A stretch of 64,000 bases of DNA from positions 1,027,285 through 1,091,284 of the forward strand of contig KL647288.1 in assembly GCA_000727475.1 (NCBI GenBank), in the 5' to 3' direction. The DNA is from Sarcocystis neurona (taxonomy: Eukaryota > Apicomplexa > Conoidasida > Eucoccidiorida > Sarcocystidae). The notes under the pieces were generated by a model. The model made no database searches and had not been told where the DNA came from. It worked only from the letters and a program-made list of their open reading frames with translations. Below, one piece after another: positions 45,259 through 55,252 of this stretch (position 1 is its first letter; every line of letters begins with the position of its first letter). The position numbers were made by a program, and so were the translations under genes.

Positions 45259-45295
45259 CTCTCTCTCTTCAAAAAACGAAATGCAGAAGCCTCAC
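45259..45295 (-). CDS. Candidate 37-nt exon with strong splice sites
   Basis: On the minus strand TTTTCTTTCCCCAACACGTCAG precedes the exon (pyrimidine-rich) and GTAAGT follows it. The only stop-free reading is EASAFRFLKRE. It suggests a minus-strand gene in the CAG block, but partner exons are not certain. Confidence 0.4.
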
Positions 45296-45779
45296 CTGAC
45301 GTGTTGGGGAAAGAAAAACAAAGAAGAGAGAACACTTGCCACAGCCGTAACAGCCAGGAGCCACCACCACACGCGTGGGCGCAGTTGTGTATCGCTGCAT
45401 TAGTGAGGCTGGGGCTGCGCAGCAGCCGCGCAGGAGAGAAGCAGCAGTAGCACAGCAGCAGCTGGCGCAGCACCACCACCAGCAGCATCGAAAGAGAGGT
45501 CCTCGTGGCTGCAGGAGCAGCCGATAACAACAGCAGCAGCACCGGCGCGCCTCGCCCGGGACGGGCCGCTGCAACAACAGCTGGGACAGCCACCATCAAC
45601 AGCAACGGCAGCAGCGGCGACCGCGCACGGTAGGAACGGCCGTGCCAAAAAAAAGCGCAGCAGTGGCAGCAAGCGCAGCGGCCGCAGCAGCAATAGCGGC
45701 AGCCACACCAGCAGCGGCACCAGCCGCAGCAAGCACAACAGCAGCAGCAGCAAGAGCAGCAGCAGCAACAACAGCGGCA

Positions 45780-46090
45780 GCAGCAGTAGGCACTGTACGC
45801 GCAGCAGCGGCAGCAGCAGCACGCACAAGAGCAGCAGCAGCAGCAAGCACAACAGCAGCAGCAGCAGCCGTACGCGCAGGGCCGGCAGCAGCAGCAGCAG
45901 CAAGCACAACAGCAGCAGCAGCAGTAGTACGCACAGGACCCCAGTAGCAGCAGCAGCAAGCACAACAACAGCAGCAGCAGCAATAGTACGCACAGGACCG
46001 GCAGCAGCAGCAGCAGCAAGCACAACAGCAGCAACAGCAGTAGTACGCACAGGACCCGCAGCGGCAGCAGCAGCAGCAAGCACAACAGCA
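45780..46090. repeat. ~60-bp tandem repeat: GTACGCACAGGACC plus CAG run
   Basis: Five to six copies of a unit with (CAG)n, AAGCACAACAGCAG, then (C)AGTAGTACGCACAGGACC. On the plus strand the Gln frame carries TAG in each unit and the Ala frame is open for part of the array. Confidence 0.8.
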
Positions 46091-46109
46091 GCAGCGTGGT
46101 CAACAGGTA

Positions 46110-46699
46110 GCACGAGCACCAGCAGCCCCTGCTGCTGCCGCAGCAGCAACTATAGCAGTTGCTGGTACAGGTAAAGGGTTTGACAGCAATGCAGATCTTG
46201 CAGATATCAAAGAAGCAACCGATGTTGAGATTAGGTTAAAAAAAAGGGCTGCAGCAGCAGTAGCAACAGCACCCGCTGTGTCTGCCCAACATGCGCTAAG
46301 CAAGAGCACCGGCAGCGGAAGAGGGTCGCAGCCAGCAGCACCATCTGCAGCGTATCAACGGCAGGGGACACAGGGAAGGCCGCTACTACAGCAGCCGCAG
46401 TAAGCGTGAGCGCGGCAGTGGCAGCAGCAGCGCAGTAGCAGCAACAGCAGCAACTGCCGGTACCAGCATCACAAGCAACAGCGGCGGCAGCACCAGTGGA
46501 AGAGGCAGCAGCGGCAACAGCAGCAGTACCACCAGCAACAACAGCAGCACCAGCAACAGCAGCAGCAACAGCAGCAGGAGCAGTCCCCAGCAGCATCAAC
46601 AGCAGCGAAGCACTGCGCCGATCACTTCGTAAAGGACTCCCAAACTGAGCTGGGGTTCCATGGAAAAGACGGAGAAGAAGAGAATATCTATTTTTTTGA
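46110..46699 (+). CDS. Coding island, probably exons of an unknown plus-strand gene
   Basis: After the repeat the plus frame reads AVAGTGKGFDSNADLADIKE, then ATDVEIRLKKRAAAAVATAP, and reaches CA before GTAAGC (46399-46404). A later frame on the same strand reads ADHFVKDSQTELGFHGKDGE, then EENIYFFE, followed by donor GTACGG at 46700. Both are far less repetitive than their surroundings. The two pieces are in different frames, separated by a CAG tract. A 340-codon minus-strand frame (46231-47250) overlaps and cannot be excluded. No family recognised. Confidence 0.35.
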
Positions 46700-47129
46700 G
46701 GTACGGCTTCTATGCGCTTGCGTCGCGAGTGGTTTTTTTTGTTTGTGGTGCTTCTGTTGTTCCGTGGTGCTGCTGCCCAGTGACGTTGCCTCGCATTCGT
46801 TCCTCTTGTCGGCAGTACCCTCGCGTTCCACTGTTGCCGCAGCGAACTTCTGCAGTCGTTGCTGCTCTGCCTGCCCATTTCTCCTTGCCTCTTCATCACT
46901 TTTCCTGCTGCTGCTGCTGCAGCTCGTGCGTACGCCTGCTGCTGCTGCTGCCCTCCTGCTCCTCCTGCCGCTTCACTGCCTCCTGCGGATCCTGCCGCCA
47001 GTACTGCTGCTGCAGTGTCGCCGGTGCCCAAGATATACTCTTGCCGCCGGTGCGTGTGTGTATGCTGGCGAGAGCCGAGTCCCACCTCCTCTTCTTCACT
47101 GCCTTTCTTCTGTAAGGCGATAGCAGCAG

Positions 47130-48540
47130 TTGTTGCTGCAGCAGCATTGGCTTGTGTGCTGCAGCAGCGGTGGTGCCGCCAAGGCAGTGCGCACTTGCCG
47201 AACCCGACCTGCTGCAGCAGGACTACCAACATCAGCGGCAGGAGGAGCAAAAGCAGTAGCTCTTCTTCTTCCCAGCTGTCCCTCTACAGCGTCCCTTTTT
47301 GGCTCCGTCCCCTGGTGGTCTTCTTCCTGCGGCAGAGCACTGTAAAATACACGAAGGGTCCTCTGTCCCATCTGCTGCTGAAGCTACCCTGCTGCTGTCC
47401 CTACTGCCGCTCCGTGTTGGCCTCCTGTCGTGCTCTGGCTTCTGCTGCTGCTACCTGCCATCTCTCCTGCCGCCAGGCTTTTTGCTGCGCCCCCGGCGGG
47501 TTCTGCTCCTGTTCCTGCTGCTGTAACTCGAGTTACATCGTCTGCTGCTGTTGCTGCTGCTCCGTCTGCGTCTCTGCTGTGGAGCAGAGGCTGTCTTTTG
47601 CCCTTCGATCGACCCCCGCCGCACTTCTCTCTCCCTCTGCTGCGGCACCCACACCTGCATTCTCTGCTACGGCTTACGAAGCCAACGCCTATCTACTTCG
47701 CCGGCATACTGTTGCTGCTGTGGCACACACCTACTCGTGTCCTCTGGCGCGTCGACTGCGGGACTGCTTCCGTTTCATAGGCCTCTTATGCGCAGGGTCA
47801 CGCCAACCTGCTGCTGCCGTGTCCCTCCTCTACGTGGGCGGCTCTGCTCACCTGCTGTTGCTGCTGCTGCTGCTCCGAGTGTCTTTTTATGTAACTGTAT
47901 GTGACTCATACTCCTGCTGCTGCTGCAGCACCGGGGGCTTCTTTGTCGGGCACACAGAGCCTGCTGGTGCCGCACGTGTCTCGTTATAACGTGCTGCTGC
48001 TTCTGGACTTGTAGAAGCTGCCGTTTTCCCTGTAGTTGCTGCTGGTGCCGCCCAGAGGCGTGCGCTGCCTCGGCTGCTCTGTTTTTGTCGAAACATTCGC
48101 GCGCTGCTGCAGCGGCTGTCTCTTCCCCTTCTGCCGTAGCTGCCGCTTCCCTGTCTGTGGGGGGCGGCTGCCGTCCCTGCTGCCGCGTACGAAGCTGTGC
48201 TTTCTTTTCTGTTGAGCTGCAGACGCTCTGCTGCTGCCGCCTGCTGCTGCCGCGTCGCTCCTGCAGCTACTACCTTGCGAGCTGGGACTGTGACTGCTTA
48301 GCTGCTCTGCTGCAGACACATCGCGGGCCTTTTGCTGCTGCGATTCGGACTACGCCGATAACGCTGATTCCTGTGTGGCTGCAGTTTTTTACGCCCCGCG
48401 GCGTTGCTGTACGTACGCACGGCTGCGCCTGGTGTTGCTGCTGCAAACGCTCTCAGCGTGCTCACAAACTGCTGCTGCCTCGCTGCGTCTGCTGCAGCAG
48501 CTGCTTTCTCTTCTCGCCGAAGAGTCTGCGGCCGCGCTGC
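47130..48540. other. CTG-rich block without a resolved gene
   Basis: Coding-like islands occur on the plus strand (AEPDLLQQDYQHQRQEEQKQ near 47195-47260; QLLSLLAEESAAALQTAA near 48501-48555) between CTG tracts. Frames change too often to build a model. Confidence 0.35.
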
Positions 48541-48559
48541 AAACAGCCGCCTGCCGGGT

Positions 48560-49074
48560 GTCGTGCCTTTGTCCGCGGCGCAGCAAGAACAGCAGCAGCA
48601 GGAACGCCAGCAGCAGCAGGCACACCACCAGCAGCAGGCACACCACCAGCAGCAGGCACACCACCAGCAGAAGGACCAGCAGCAGCAGGACGAACGACAG
48701 CATCCCCGTGTGCCGCTGCTGCCACGTGTGGGACGGGCAATGTGTCTGACTTTGTCCCGCGCGAGCAGCAGCAGTTCGTGCAGCAGCAGCAGGCGACGGC
48801 GCAGCAGCAGCATCTGCTGCAGCAGGAGCACTCGCGGGGCAGCTTGACGAGCATCCGCAGAAGCACCTGGCAGCAGCAGCCGCCACACAGCACATGTGTG
48901 TGGGTGCTTGTGCGAACAAGCGCAGCAGCAGGAGCAGGAGAAAGACAGCAGCAGCAGAAGGGAAGAAGCTCACCTGCTTCTCTCTGTGTGTGGGATTTTG
49001 TCCGTTTTGTCCCACCGGGCTGTGGCCCCCCGAGTTTGAATTCTGCTGCAGTCAGCAGCGCCCCTCTCCTTTAA
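48560..49074 (+). CDS. Possible Gln/His-rich C-terminal coding segment
   Basis: Contains three copies of an 18-bp unit encoding AHHQQQ (about 48619-48672), then SDFVPREQQQFVQQQQ and RGSLTSIRRSTWQQQPP, and stops at 49074. The two parts are in different frames. It may be the end of a plus-strand gene just upstream of TRAPPC4. Confidence 0.25.
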
Positions 49075-49417
49075 AGTTCACTCCTGTTTCTATTGCCGCT
49101 GCTGCTGCTATGTTCTCCTGATTTCGCTGCCGCTGCTGCAGCCCCTGCCGCTCTGCTGCCGCTGCTGCAGCCCCTGCCGCTCTGCTGCCGCTTCTTGTTC
49201 TTCGGCAGCCGCGCGCCGCTTCTTCTGTTGCTGCTGGGGTGGCTCCTCGTCGTCTTTTTTTCGACCTGCTGCAGACGCATACTCTCGACAGGGAGAGAGG
49301 GACGCTGCGCTTTCGTTTCCCTGCAGCACCCCCCGCGCGGCTGCTGGGGCTTCGCGCCACGCGGTGCTGCTGCTGGTCTCTGCTGCTGCTGTCGCAACTG
49401 TCCCCCTCAGCGAGAAA

Positions 49418-49468
49418 ATGTACTCGCTCTTCATCAACAACAAACACGGCAGCCTCGTCTATCAGAGA
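49418..49468 (+). CDS. TRAPPC4: TRAPPC4 exon 1, 17 codons
   Basis: Starts at ATG in GCGAGAAAATG and ends YQR before donor GTCAGT, phase 0. Joining to NFSPEV reproduces the YQ-R-NF continuity seen in yeast Trs23. Confidence 0.85.
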
Positions 49469-52400
49469 GTCAGTATCAGACCCCGCATTCCCTTTCTACC
49501 TACACTTCTCTCCACAAATATATATGCGCGCCTGTACATGTGCCTATGTACCTCTACCCGTCCATATATGCATATATGTATGTATAGATATGAGGGAGAG
49601 AGAGATATATGTTGCTGCACGAGAAGGGGTCTACATGTATACATGTACCTATATATGTATATGTATCTACATATACGTATGTATAAGTTCATATATATGT
49701 CCGTATTTGTATGTATATATTTATATGTTTTTATGTATATGTATGTATGCAGAGAGAGCGATACGAAAGAGAAAGATAGAGAGACAGTCAGACGTAGCTG
49801 TCCAGGAAGGGGTCTACATGTTTATGTATATATATGACTGCATGCAGATGTGTGTATTTGTATGTATACATATATATATGTACGATTGCATATCTATGTG
49901 TATATTTGTCTGTCTATGTGTCTGAGTGCATACATATGTTTGTTTTCGTATATATACATGTATATACATGATTGCATACCGGTGTGTGTATTTGTACGTA
50001 TATATATGCATTAATGTATATATGTGATTGCGTGTATATGTTTGTCTTTGTATGTGTCTTTATATATTTGTATATATATGAGAGAGTTGACAGCCTGCCT
50101 CCCCTCTTGCTGCGGTGGCTGCCCCCGTAGGGACGCCGGGGTGCCTTCGCTCGGTTTGGGGGGCCGCAGACGCAGACGCAGCGTGGGCATTCGTGAAGAT
50201 GTCTTGGAGGACGACGAGGAGGAGACGCAGAGCGGGCGAGGGGGGGAGGGGCATATGGACATGTACATACATACATTCATACATACATACATATATACAT
50301 ACATACATATATATATATACCATCCATATATATATATGCGTATACTTCCCTACATTGGCCGGAAAGACGGTGGGGACGGAGGGAGACACGGAGACACAGC
50401 GAAAGACGAGATTTGCATCGTTCTCTGCAGCTTGTTGTGGGTTTGCATGGAATGGCTGCACTTCCTGCTGCGCCCGCATGCACATACGTAGGGGGGGGGA
50501 TTTGGCAGGAGACAGGGGCGCAGCACTTTGACTGGGGAGGCGGAAGTACGCGTCTCTACATATGGAGACCTCCACCTCCGCCTGCTGTCCAGGCCCGTCG
50601 CCGTCTCTCTCTTGCGCGTGTGTGTCTCCCCCCCCCTTTTTGTGGGGAAGGATCTCCTTCACTTCCGGTCAGAGTGTGCGGCCCAAGTCGATATTATATG
50701 TGTTGTGTGCGTATACCTCGCGATATCTCTCCGTCTGAGGCCGGGGCGGAGGTGTGTGCGTGTGCGTGTGCATGCGTCGGTCTCTGCACCTCCGTGGGTG
50801 TCTCCCCCCCCGTCTCAGCGGGTGTCTCCCTGTCTCCGTCGATCGAGAGAAGCCGCGGCGAATGTGGATGTCCTGCACCGCGTCTCGGGATCCGATGGAT
50901 GTGTGTGTGCATGCGCGCAATGGAGTGAATACATTGTCTCTCTGTGTTTCTCTCTCTCTCTCTGTGTCTCTCTCTGTGTGTGTGGGTGTGTCTGTTTTGC
51001 TGCCTCAGTCTGAGTGTATGTCTGGGAGATTATATTGCAGAAGCGCGTCCAGACTGTTGTGTGCTGCTGTCTCTCTGTGTGTGTGTGTGTCTCCGTGTGT
51101 GTGTCGGTGGCCTTCAGTCGTCTCCCCGTCTCCGTGTCTCCGTCTCTCACTAGGGGCCGCGTCTTCCACGTCTCTCCGTGCCTCGTTGCGCTGTCTCGGT
51201 GGGGTCCGAGCAAATTGGAGAGACGCACACACACAGTCCGTCTCTATACGCCCTGTCTTGCTGTCACTGCGTCTCCCTCCTTTTCCGGTCCTCTCTGTCT
51301 CACCCGTGTCCCCACTTTTTGTCTCGCTGTCTGTCTCGCGTTATGTCGTGCGCATGCAGAACAGCTTCGCAACTACCAGACAGACACTGTTTTCCCCTCT
51401 CTGCGGTCCGCAGCTCGGTGCATGCCCCCGCGCCAGAGAAGTCCGCTGCCTGCGTTGTGTCTCTCTGCTGCTGCCTCTCCTCCACCCTCTGCCCTGCTGC
51501 TGCTGCTGCAGCCGACACGCACCTATCGGTAGTTGGGCGCGCAGGTCTGTTCGTCCACCTCCTTCTGCCTCCACCTCCCCCAGAGACGGAGACGTGCATG
51601 TGCTGCGTCTGCGCGTGCCCCCTGGTAGAGACCAGCGTCTGTTCCGGTGCTGTTGCTGTACAACAGCAGCAGTGCCACGCTTCTGCCCTGAAGTCTGACC
51701 AAAGAAGCGTGTTTCCTGCTGCTTCTTGTTGCCGGCACTGCTGCTGCGACAACAGCGCCTCTACCTGCTTTGTGACGTGCCCGTAAGGTCTCCTCGCATG
51801 CGCAGACATGTTCTCCATGCCTCGCAACGAGGCCTGTGTAGACGGCCTGTACGTGGGCTTTCACGCGTCTCGGCTGCCAGTCCACCATCCCCATGTATAT
51901 GTGTGTGTGTGTAGATGGGTGGATCTCCTGTCTGCGCCTGTGTGTGTGTGTGTGTCTGTGTGTGTGTCCACCTTCTTCTGTCTCTCTCTCTCCTCTGTGG
52001 ACAAATACCTCCTGCTGCTGCAGAATTTCTCTCCGGAAGTTCATTTGTCGGCTAATGATGCCATTCGCCTGGCCTCGACATTCCACGGCCTTAGCGCCAT
52101 CGCCGCGCAGCTGTCCCCTGCGGATCCACCGCGCGGTCGTGGCGCACTCTCCTTCATCCAGCCCCGAGGAATTTCTCTCATAGAAGCAGATGACTTCAAA
52201 CTTCATTGTCTAGAGACTCTCACCGGTACGTAAAGCAGCCTCCTTCACCGACGCACGAGTAGGAGGAGCAGGAGGAGTACGGGCAGCCTCCTTCAAGTAC
52301 GCGGTAGTAGGAGGAGAAGTAGAAACAACCTCTCTCACGTAGGCAGGAGTACTAGAACCAACCTCCTTCACGTGAGTAGTAGTAGTAGTAGGGGCAGTCG

Positions 52401-53521
52401 CCTTCACCGTAGTAGGAGTAGTAGTAGGGGCAGCGTCCTTTACGTAGGTAGCAGTAGTAGTAGTAGTAATGGTAGGAGTACTAGGGGCAGCCTTCTTCGC
52501 GTAGGTGGTAGTAGTAGTAGTAGTAGGAGTAGGAGCAGCCTCCTTCATGTAGGTGGTAGTAGGAGGAGTAGGGGCAGCCTCCTTCACGTAGTAGTAGTAG
52601 TAGGGGCAGCCTGCTTCACGGAGGCAGTAATGGGGGCATCCTGTTGTAGACAAGTGGTAGTAGAGGCAGCCTGTTACACTGTAGCATGCTCTCCGAGGCG
52701 GCTCCTATTCCTGCGCTGGGGTACCGATGCTGCCGCATTTGCTGCTTTTTTTTCTTCTGCTGCGGGGGTGGTGCTAAACAACGAGGCTGGGGTTGGGCTG
52801 CTGCTGTTTTGTGCTGCAGTGGCTGCTGCAGGGACGTGAACAGCCCCCTCTCTCACTGCTGTCACCGTCTCAGGGCGACGCACATGCTGCCAGAGAGTGC
52901 CGTGGTGCCGCCCAGCGCTGTTTCTGCCGTTCTTTCACTGCTGCAGCTGCGGGTGGGTTGCCACCTGCCGCCGTTGTCCTGCGTTTTCTGCTGTCGCTGC
53001 TGCTGCTGCTTCCGACACAGCAGGTGGCACAAGGTAGTGCTACCTTGAGGGGGGGGTGATACGGGTCGGCCTGTGGAACTGTTGCGTCCGGTGCGTTTTT
53101 TTCCCTGCTGCTACTGTGCGTCACACACGACGCTGCCGCTGTTTCCTCCCCGAATTTTGCTGCTGCTGCTTCTGCTTCTCCTGGTCGCGGGAAGCGGTGG
53201 AGTACTTCTGTCAGCGTACTTGTTCTGTTGGTGGTTCGTCTGTTGTAAAAGCGCGGCTGCCACAGCGATGTTGGAGAATCAAGATTTGTCGCAGTGTTGT
53301 AAATCTGTGTGCATGCCTGTACAGGGTTGAAGTTTGCCTTGGTGGCGGAGCTAGCCACCCCGCATGCAGCTGTGGAAGCAGCACTGCGTCGTGTATACGA
53401 AGCGTATACTGACTTTGTCTTGAAGAATCCGTTTTACGACCTAGACATGCCCGTTCGGTGCCAGCTGTTTGATCGAGAAATAGATAAAATTTTTGCAGAC
53501 TATATTGTGGGGTCGCCGTGA
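49418..53521 (+). CDS. TRAPPC4: TRAPPC4 / Trs23 (synbindin), TRAPP tethering complex subunit
   Basis: Three exons, 49418-49468, 52024-52225 and 53325-53521, join to 149 residues. TRAPPC4/Trs23 is a longin-fold core subunit of TRAPP, which activates Rab1/Ypt1 on ER-Golgi and Golgi membranes. The sequence shows the N-terminal strand MYSLFINNKHGSLVYQ, the helix DAIRLASTFHGLSAIAAQLS, the DDFKLHCLETLTG strand followed by LKFALVAE, and the family-typical end YTDFVLKNPFYDLDMPVRC with LFD. ATG 49418 has A at -3 and gives the normal start. Exon phases are 0, then 1, all GT-AG. Human and yeast homologues are about 219 residues; this one lacks the long insert after the first strand and has only a short loop after AAQLSP. 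Introns are large and repeat-filled. Identity is very firm. Confidence 0.93.
49820..50075. repeat. Degenerate 55-65 bp repeat, TTGCAT-GTGTATTTGTATG type
   Basis: About four copies of a TA/TG-rich unit with ATTGCATAT or ACTGCATGC landmarks, in TRAPPC4 intron 1. A longer duplication containing AGGGGTCTACATGTNTA occurs at about 49625 and 49808. Confidence 0.6.
50080..51300. other. TRAPPC4 intron 1, pyrimidine and GT-rich sequence
   Basis: TGTGTCTCTCTGTGTG and TCTCCGTGTCTCCGTCTC runs (about 50740-51170), plus TA blocks near 50270-50345. No exon of TRAPPC4 is missing, since exons 1 and 2 join directly on family comparison. Confidence 0.6.
51300..51827 (-). CDS. Possible nested antisense gene in TRAPPC4 intron 1
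   Basis: A 175-codon minus-strand frame starts MRGMENMSAHARRPYGHVTK and continues VEALLSQQQCRQQEAAGN, then a poly-Ala and Gln/Arg segment. Much of it reads like protein. A good donor (CAG then GTAGAG) directly after VTKQ suggests it may be spliced. No family recognised. Confidence 0.3.
   Translation of the reverse strand: MRGMENMSAHARRPYGHVTKQVEALLSQQQCRQQEAAGNTLLWSDFRAEAWHCCCCTATAPEQTLVSTRGHAQTQHMHVSVSGGGGGRRRWTNRPARPTTDRCVSAAAAAAGQRVEERQQQRDTTQAADFSGAGACTELRTAERGKQCLSGSCEAVLHAHDITRDRQRDKKWGHG
52024..52225 (+). CDS. TRAPPC4: TRAPPC4 exon 2
   Basis: The acceptor CTGCTGCTGCAG ends at 52023. It starts NFSPEVHLSANDAIRLASTF and ends LETLT plus one base before donor GTACGT. It contains the LASTFHGL helix and the family's Asp-x-Phe-Lys-Leu-His-Cys strand. 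Confidence 0.95.
52230..52670. repeat. ~40-55 bp tandem repeat, 11-12 copies, in TRAPPC4 intron 2
   Basis: The unit is GGGGCAGCCTCCTTCACGTA plus a GTAGTAGTAG run of variable length. It is open on the antisense strand for 148 codons, reading VKEAAPTPPTTTY-like repeats. The plus strand is noncoding. Confidence 0.9.
53325..53521 (+). CDS. TRAPPC4: TRAPPC4 exon 3, C-terminus
   Basis: The acceptor GCCTGTACAG ends at 53324. It starts (G)LKFALVAELATPHAAVE, continues with FVLKNPFYDLDMPVRCQLFD and ends DYIVGSP and TGA. This tail is the best conserved part of the family. Confidence 0.95.
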
Positions 53522-53580
53522 CAGCTGGGGGAACACCAGCAGCAGCAAAAAATAGCGCCTTAGAAGGTGAAGAGCGTTTT

Positions 53581-53700
53581 GTGGAAGCGCAGAACTTGAC
53601 GACGACCGGAGTCCGCCGAACAGCAGAAGCAACGGCAGCAGAGACACTGCGATGCAGAAAGGGAAGATTTATTGTGGAAGCGCAGAAGCTGACGACGAGA
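53581..53700. repeat. Direct repeat of about 25 bp, 93 bp apart
   Basis: GTGGAAGCGCAGAACTTGAC then GACGA, and GTGGAAGCGCAGAAGCTGAC then GACGA, in the presumed TRAPPC4 3' untranslated region. Confidence 0.8.
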
Positions 53701-55252
53701 GGGCGCTGAAGGTCCGCAGCGGTCTGTACCACGAGCAGCGCTGCTGTTGCAGCAGCAGCTGCAGCCCCTCGCAGCGAAAGGAAGGGCGGCGACACAGAGA
53801 CAGCGTTGTTGCCGAAGAAGATCAGCAGCAACTACAGGAGCAACAGCAGCCGTGCAGGTGGTTGCCTGACTGCGGGAGGAGGAGAAGAAGAAGGCTGCAG
53901 CAGCGGCGAAAGGTGGCGCCGGTACGACTGAAAGAGTAGCAGCAGCTGCCTCAGCAGCAGCGCGTCTTCTGTGTGAAGAGTGAGGGAAAAAGTCAGACGT
54001 AGCGAGAAAGTTTTCTTGGTTGTCACGGTGATTTTTTATGCAAAGGGTGTGTATATGAACTGTATGAGTCGCCCTCGCTGACAGCTGGCCAGGACAGCAG
54101 AAGAAGCAGGCGTGTAAGAAGGTGCTGGTGCGACAGCAGAAGCAGCAGCAGATTCGGTGCGGCGGCTGCACGGGGCGGTCTAGCTGCCTGAGCTGCAGGA
54201 AGTGGGACTGCCGACGAAGCATGCAGGGGAGGGAAGCAGCGGAAGCAGCAGCGTCAAGATAGATCAACACACGAGTAGAGAAAGCAGGAGCTGCAGGCGC
54301 AGGTTAGCGCAGGTGGCGTATGCACGAAAGAGAAGGGAGCAGGATTACAGGAGGAGCAGAGGAGCAGTCGCCGTGGTACGCAGAGAAACATGAATGCTCC
54401 AGCAGCAGCAGACAAAGGGAGAGCCGCAGCTTGTCGATGTCACTGCAGCGGAGAAAAGAGAAGCTGCTGGTACTGGAGCAACCGCCGCCGAGGTAGCTGG
54501 GCGAGTGCAGCACCACGACAGGACGCGTCGAGAAGGTGGAGCAGCACAACAGCAACAAGCAAGGAGTGCTCAACGGAAGAGGCAGAAACGCTTTTACTGG
54601 GTAGACAGCAGCAGCAACAGCAGCAGCGGCAGCGGCGGCAGCAGCGGCAGCAGCAGCAGCAGCGGCAGGAGCAGCAGCAGCGCGAGCCCTAGCAGCGTCT
54701 GCAACGGCAGCAACAGTAGAAGCGGCAGCAACAGTAGAAGCAGCAGCAATAGCCGCAGGAGCACGAGGAGGAGTAGCAGCAGCTCCCGCAGCTGGGGGAA
54801 AGGAGAAATCCTGTCGCTGCAAGGAGGAGGTGTGTCAAGTTCCTCAGAAGAAAAGTGATGCACAGCCGCATAGCGACGAGGCTGAAGAACAGCGAGTAAC
54901 AGTCTCGAAGAATTCGGGGCCGTTGTTCTGCTGTTATTCAAGTGGCGCCTGGCCACCACCTTGGCGTGCGCAGCAACATGCAGAAGAGGCGCAGCTGCTG
55001 TGACATTCCTCATCTGTTTCGGCGAAGCACGCCATCCTAGGCCGTGCTGTTGCCTTTGGGTCTCTTGCTGTGCCACTGCTGCTGCGCCCCGCTGCGTCAG
55101 CCGTCTGTCGCGCAGCGTTTCCTGCTGCTGAGTTGCTCCGCGCAGGCTCCTTTTCTCGCCGCGGAGTCGCTGCCTAGCGTGTCCCTGCTGCTGCAGCAGG
55201 TGTGTATGCTGCTGTTCTGCGGTTGCATGTGATACGCGAGGAGGCGAGTATA
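53701..55252. other. CAG-rich intergenic block
   Basis: AGCAGCAG tracts at 53740-54000 and 54600-54780. A plus-strand frame of 154 codons (54394-54858; MLQQQQTKGEPQLVDVTAAE, then a Ser run) and a minus-strand frame (54594-55076; contains HHFSSEELDTPPPCSDR) both look partly coding. Neither has splice or family support. Confidence 0.35.

Noticed and set aside
45255..46103. Poly-Leu/Cys minus-strand frame of 282 codons, and similar poly-Leu frames at 30168-30596, 33268-33774 and 44509-45246
   Set aside because: Pure CTG/TGC composition; any frame of such repeats stays open. Not evidence for hydrophobic proteins.
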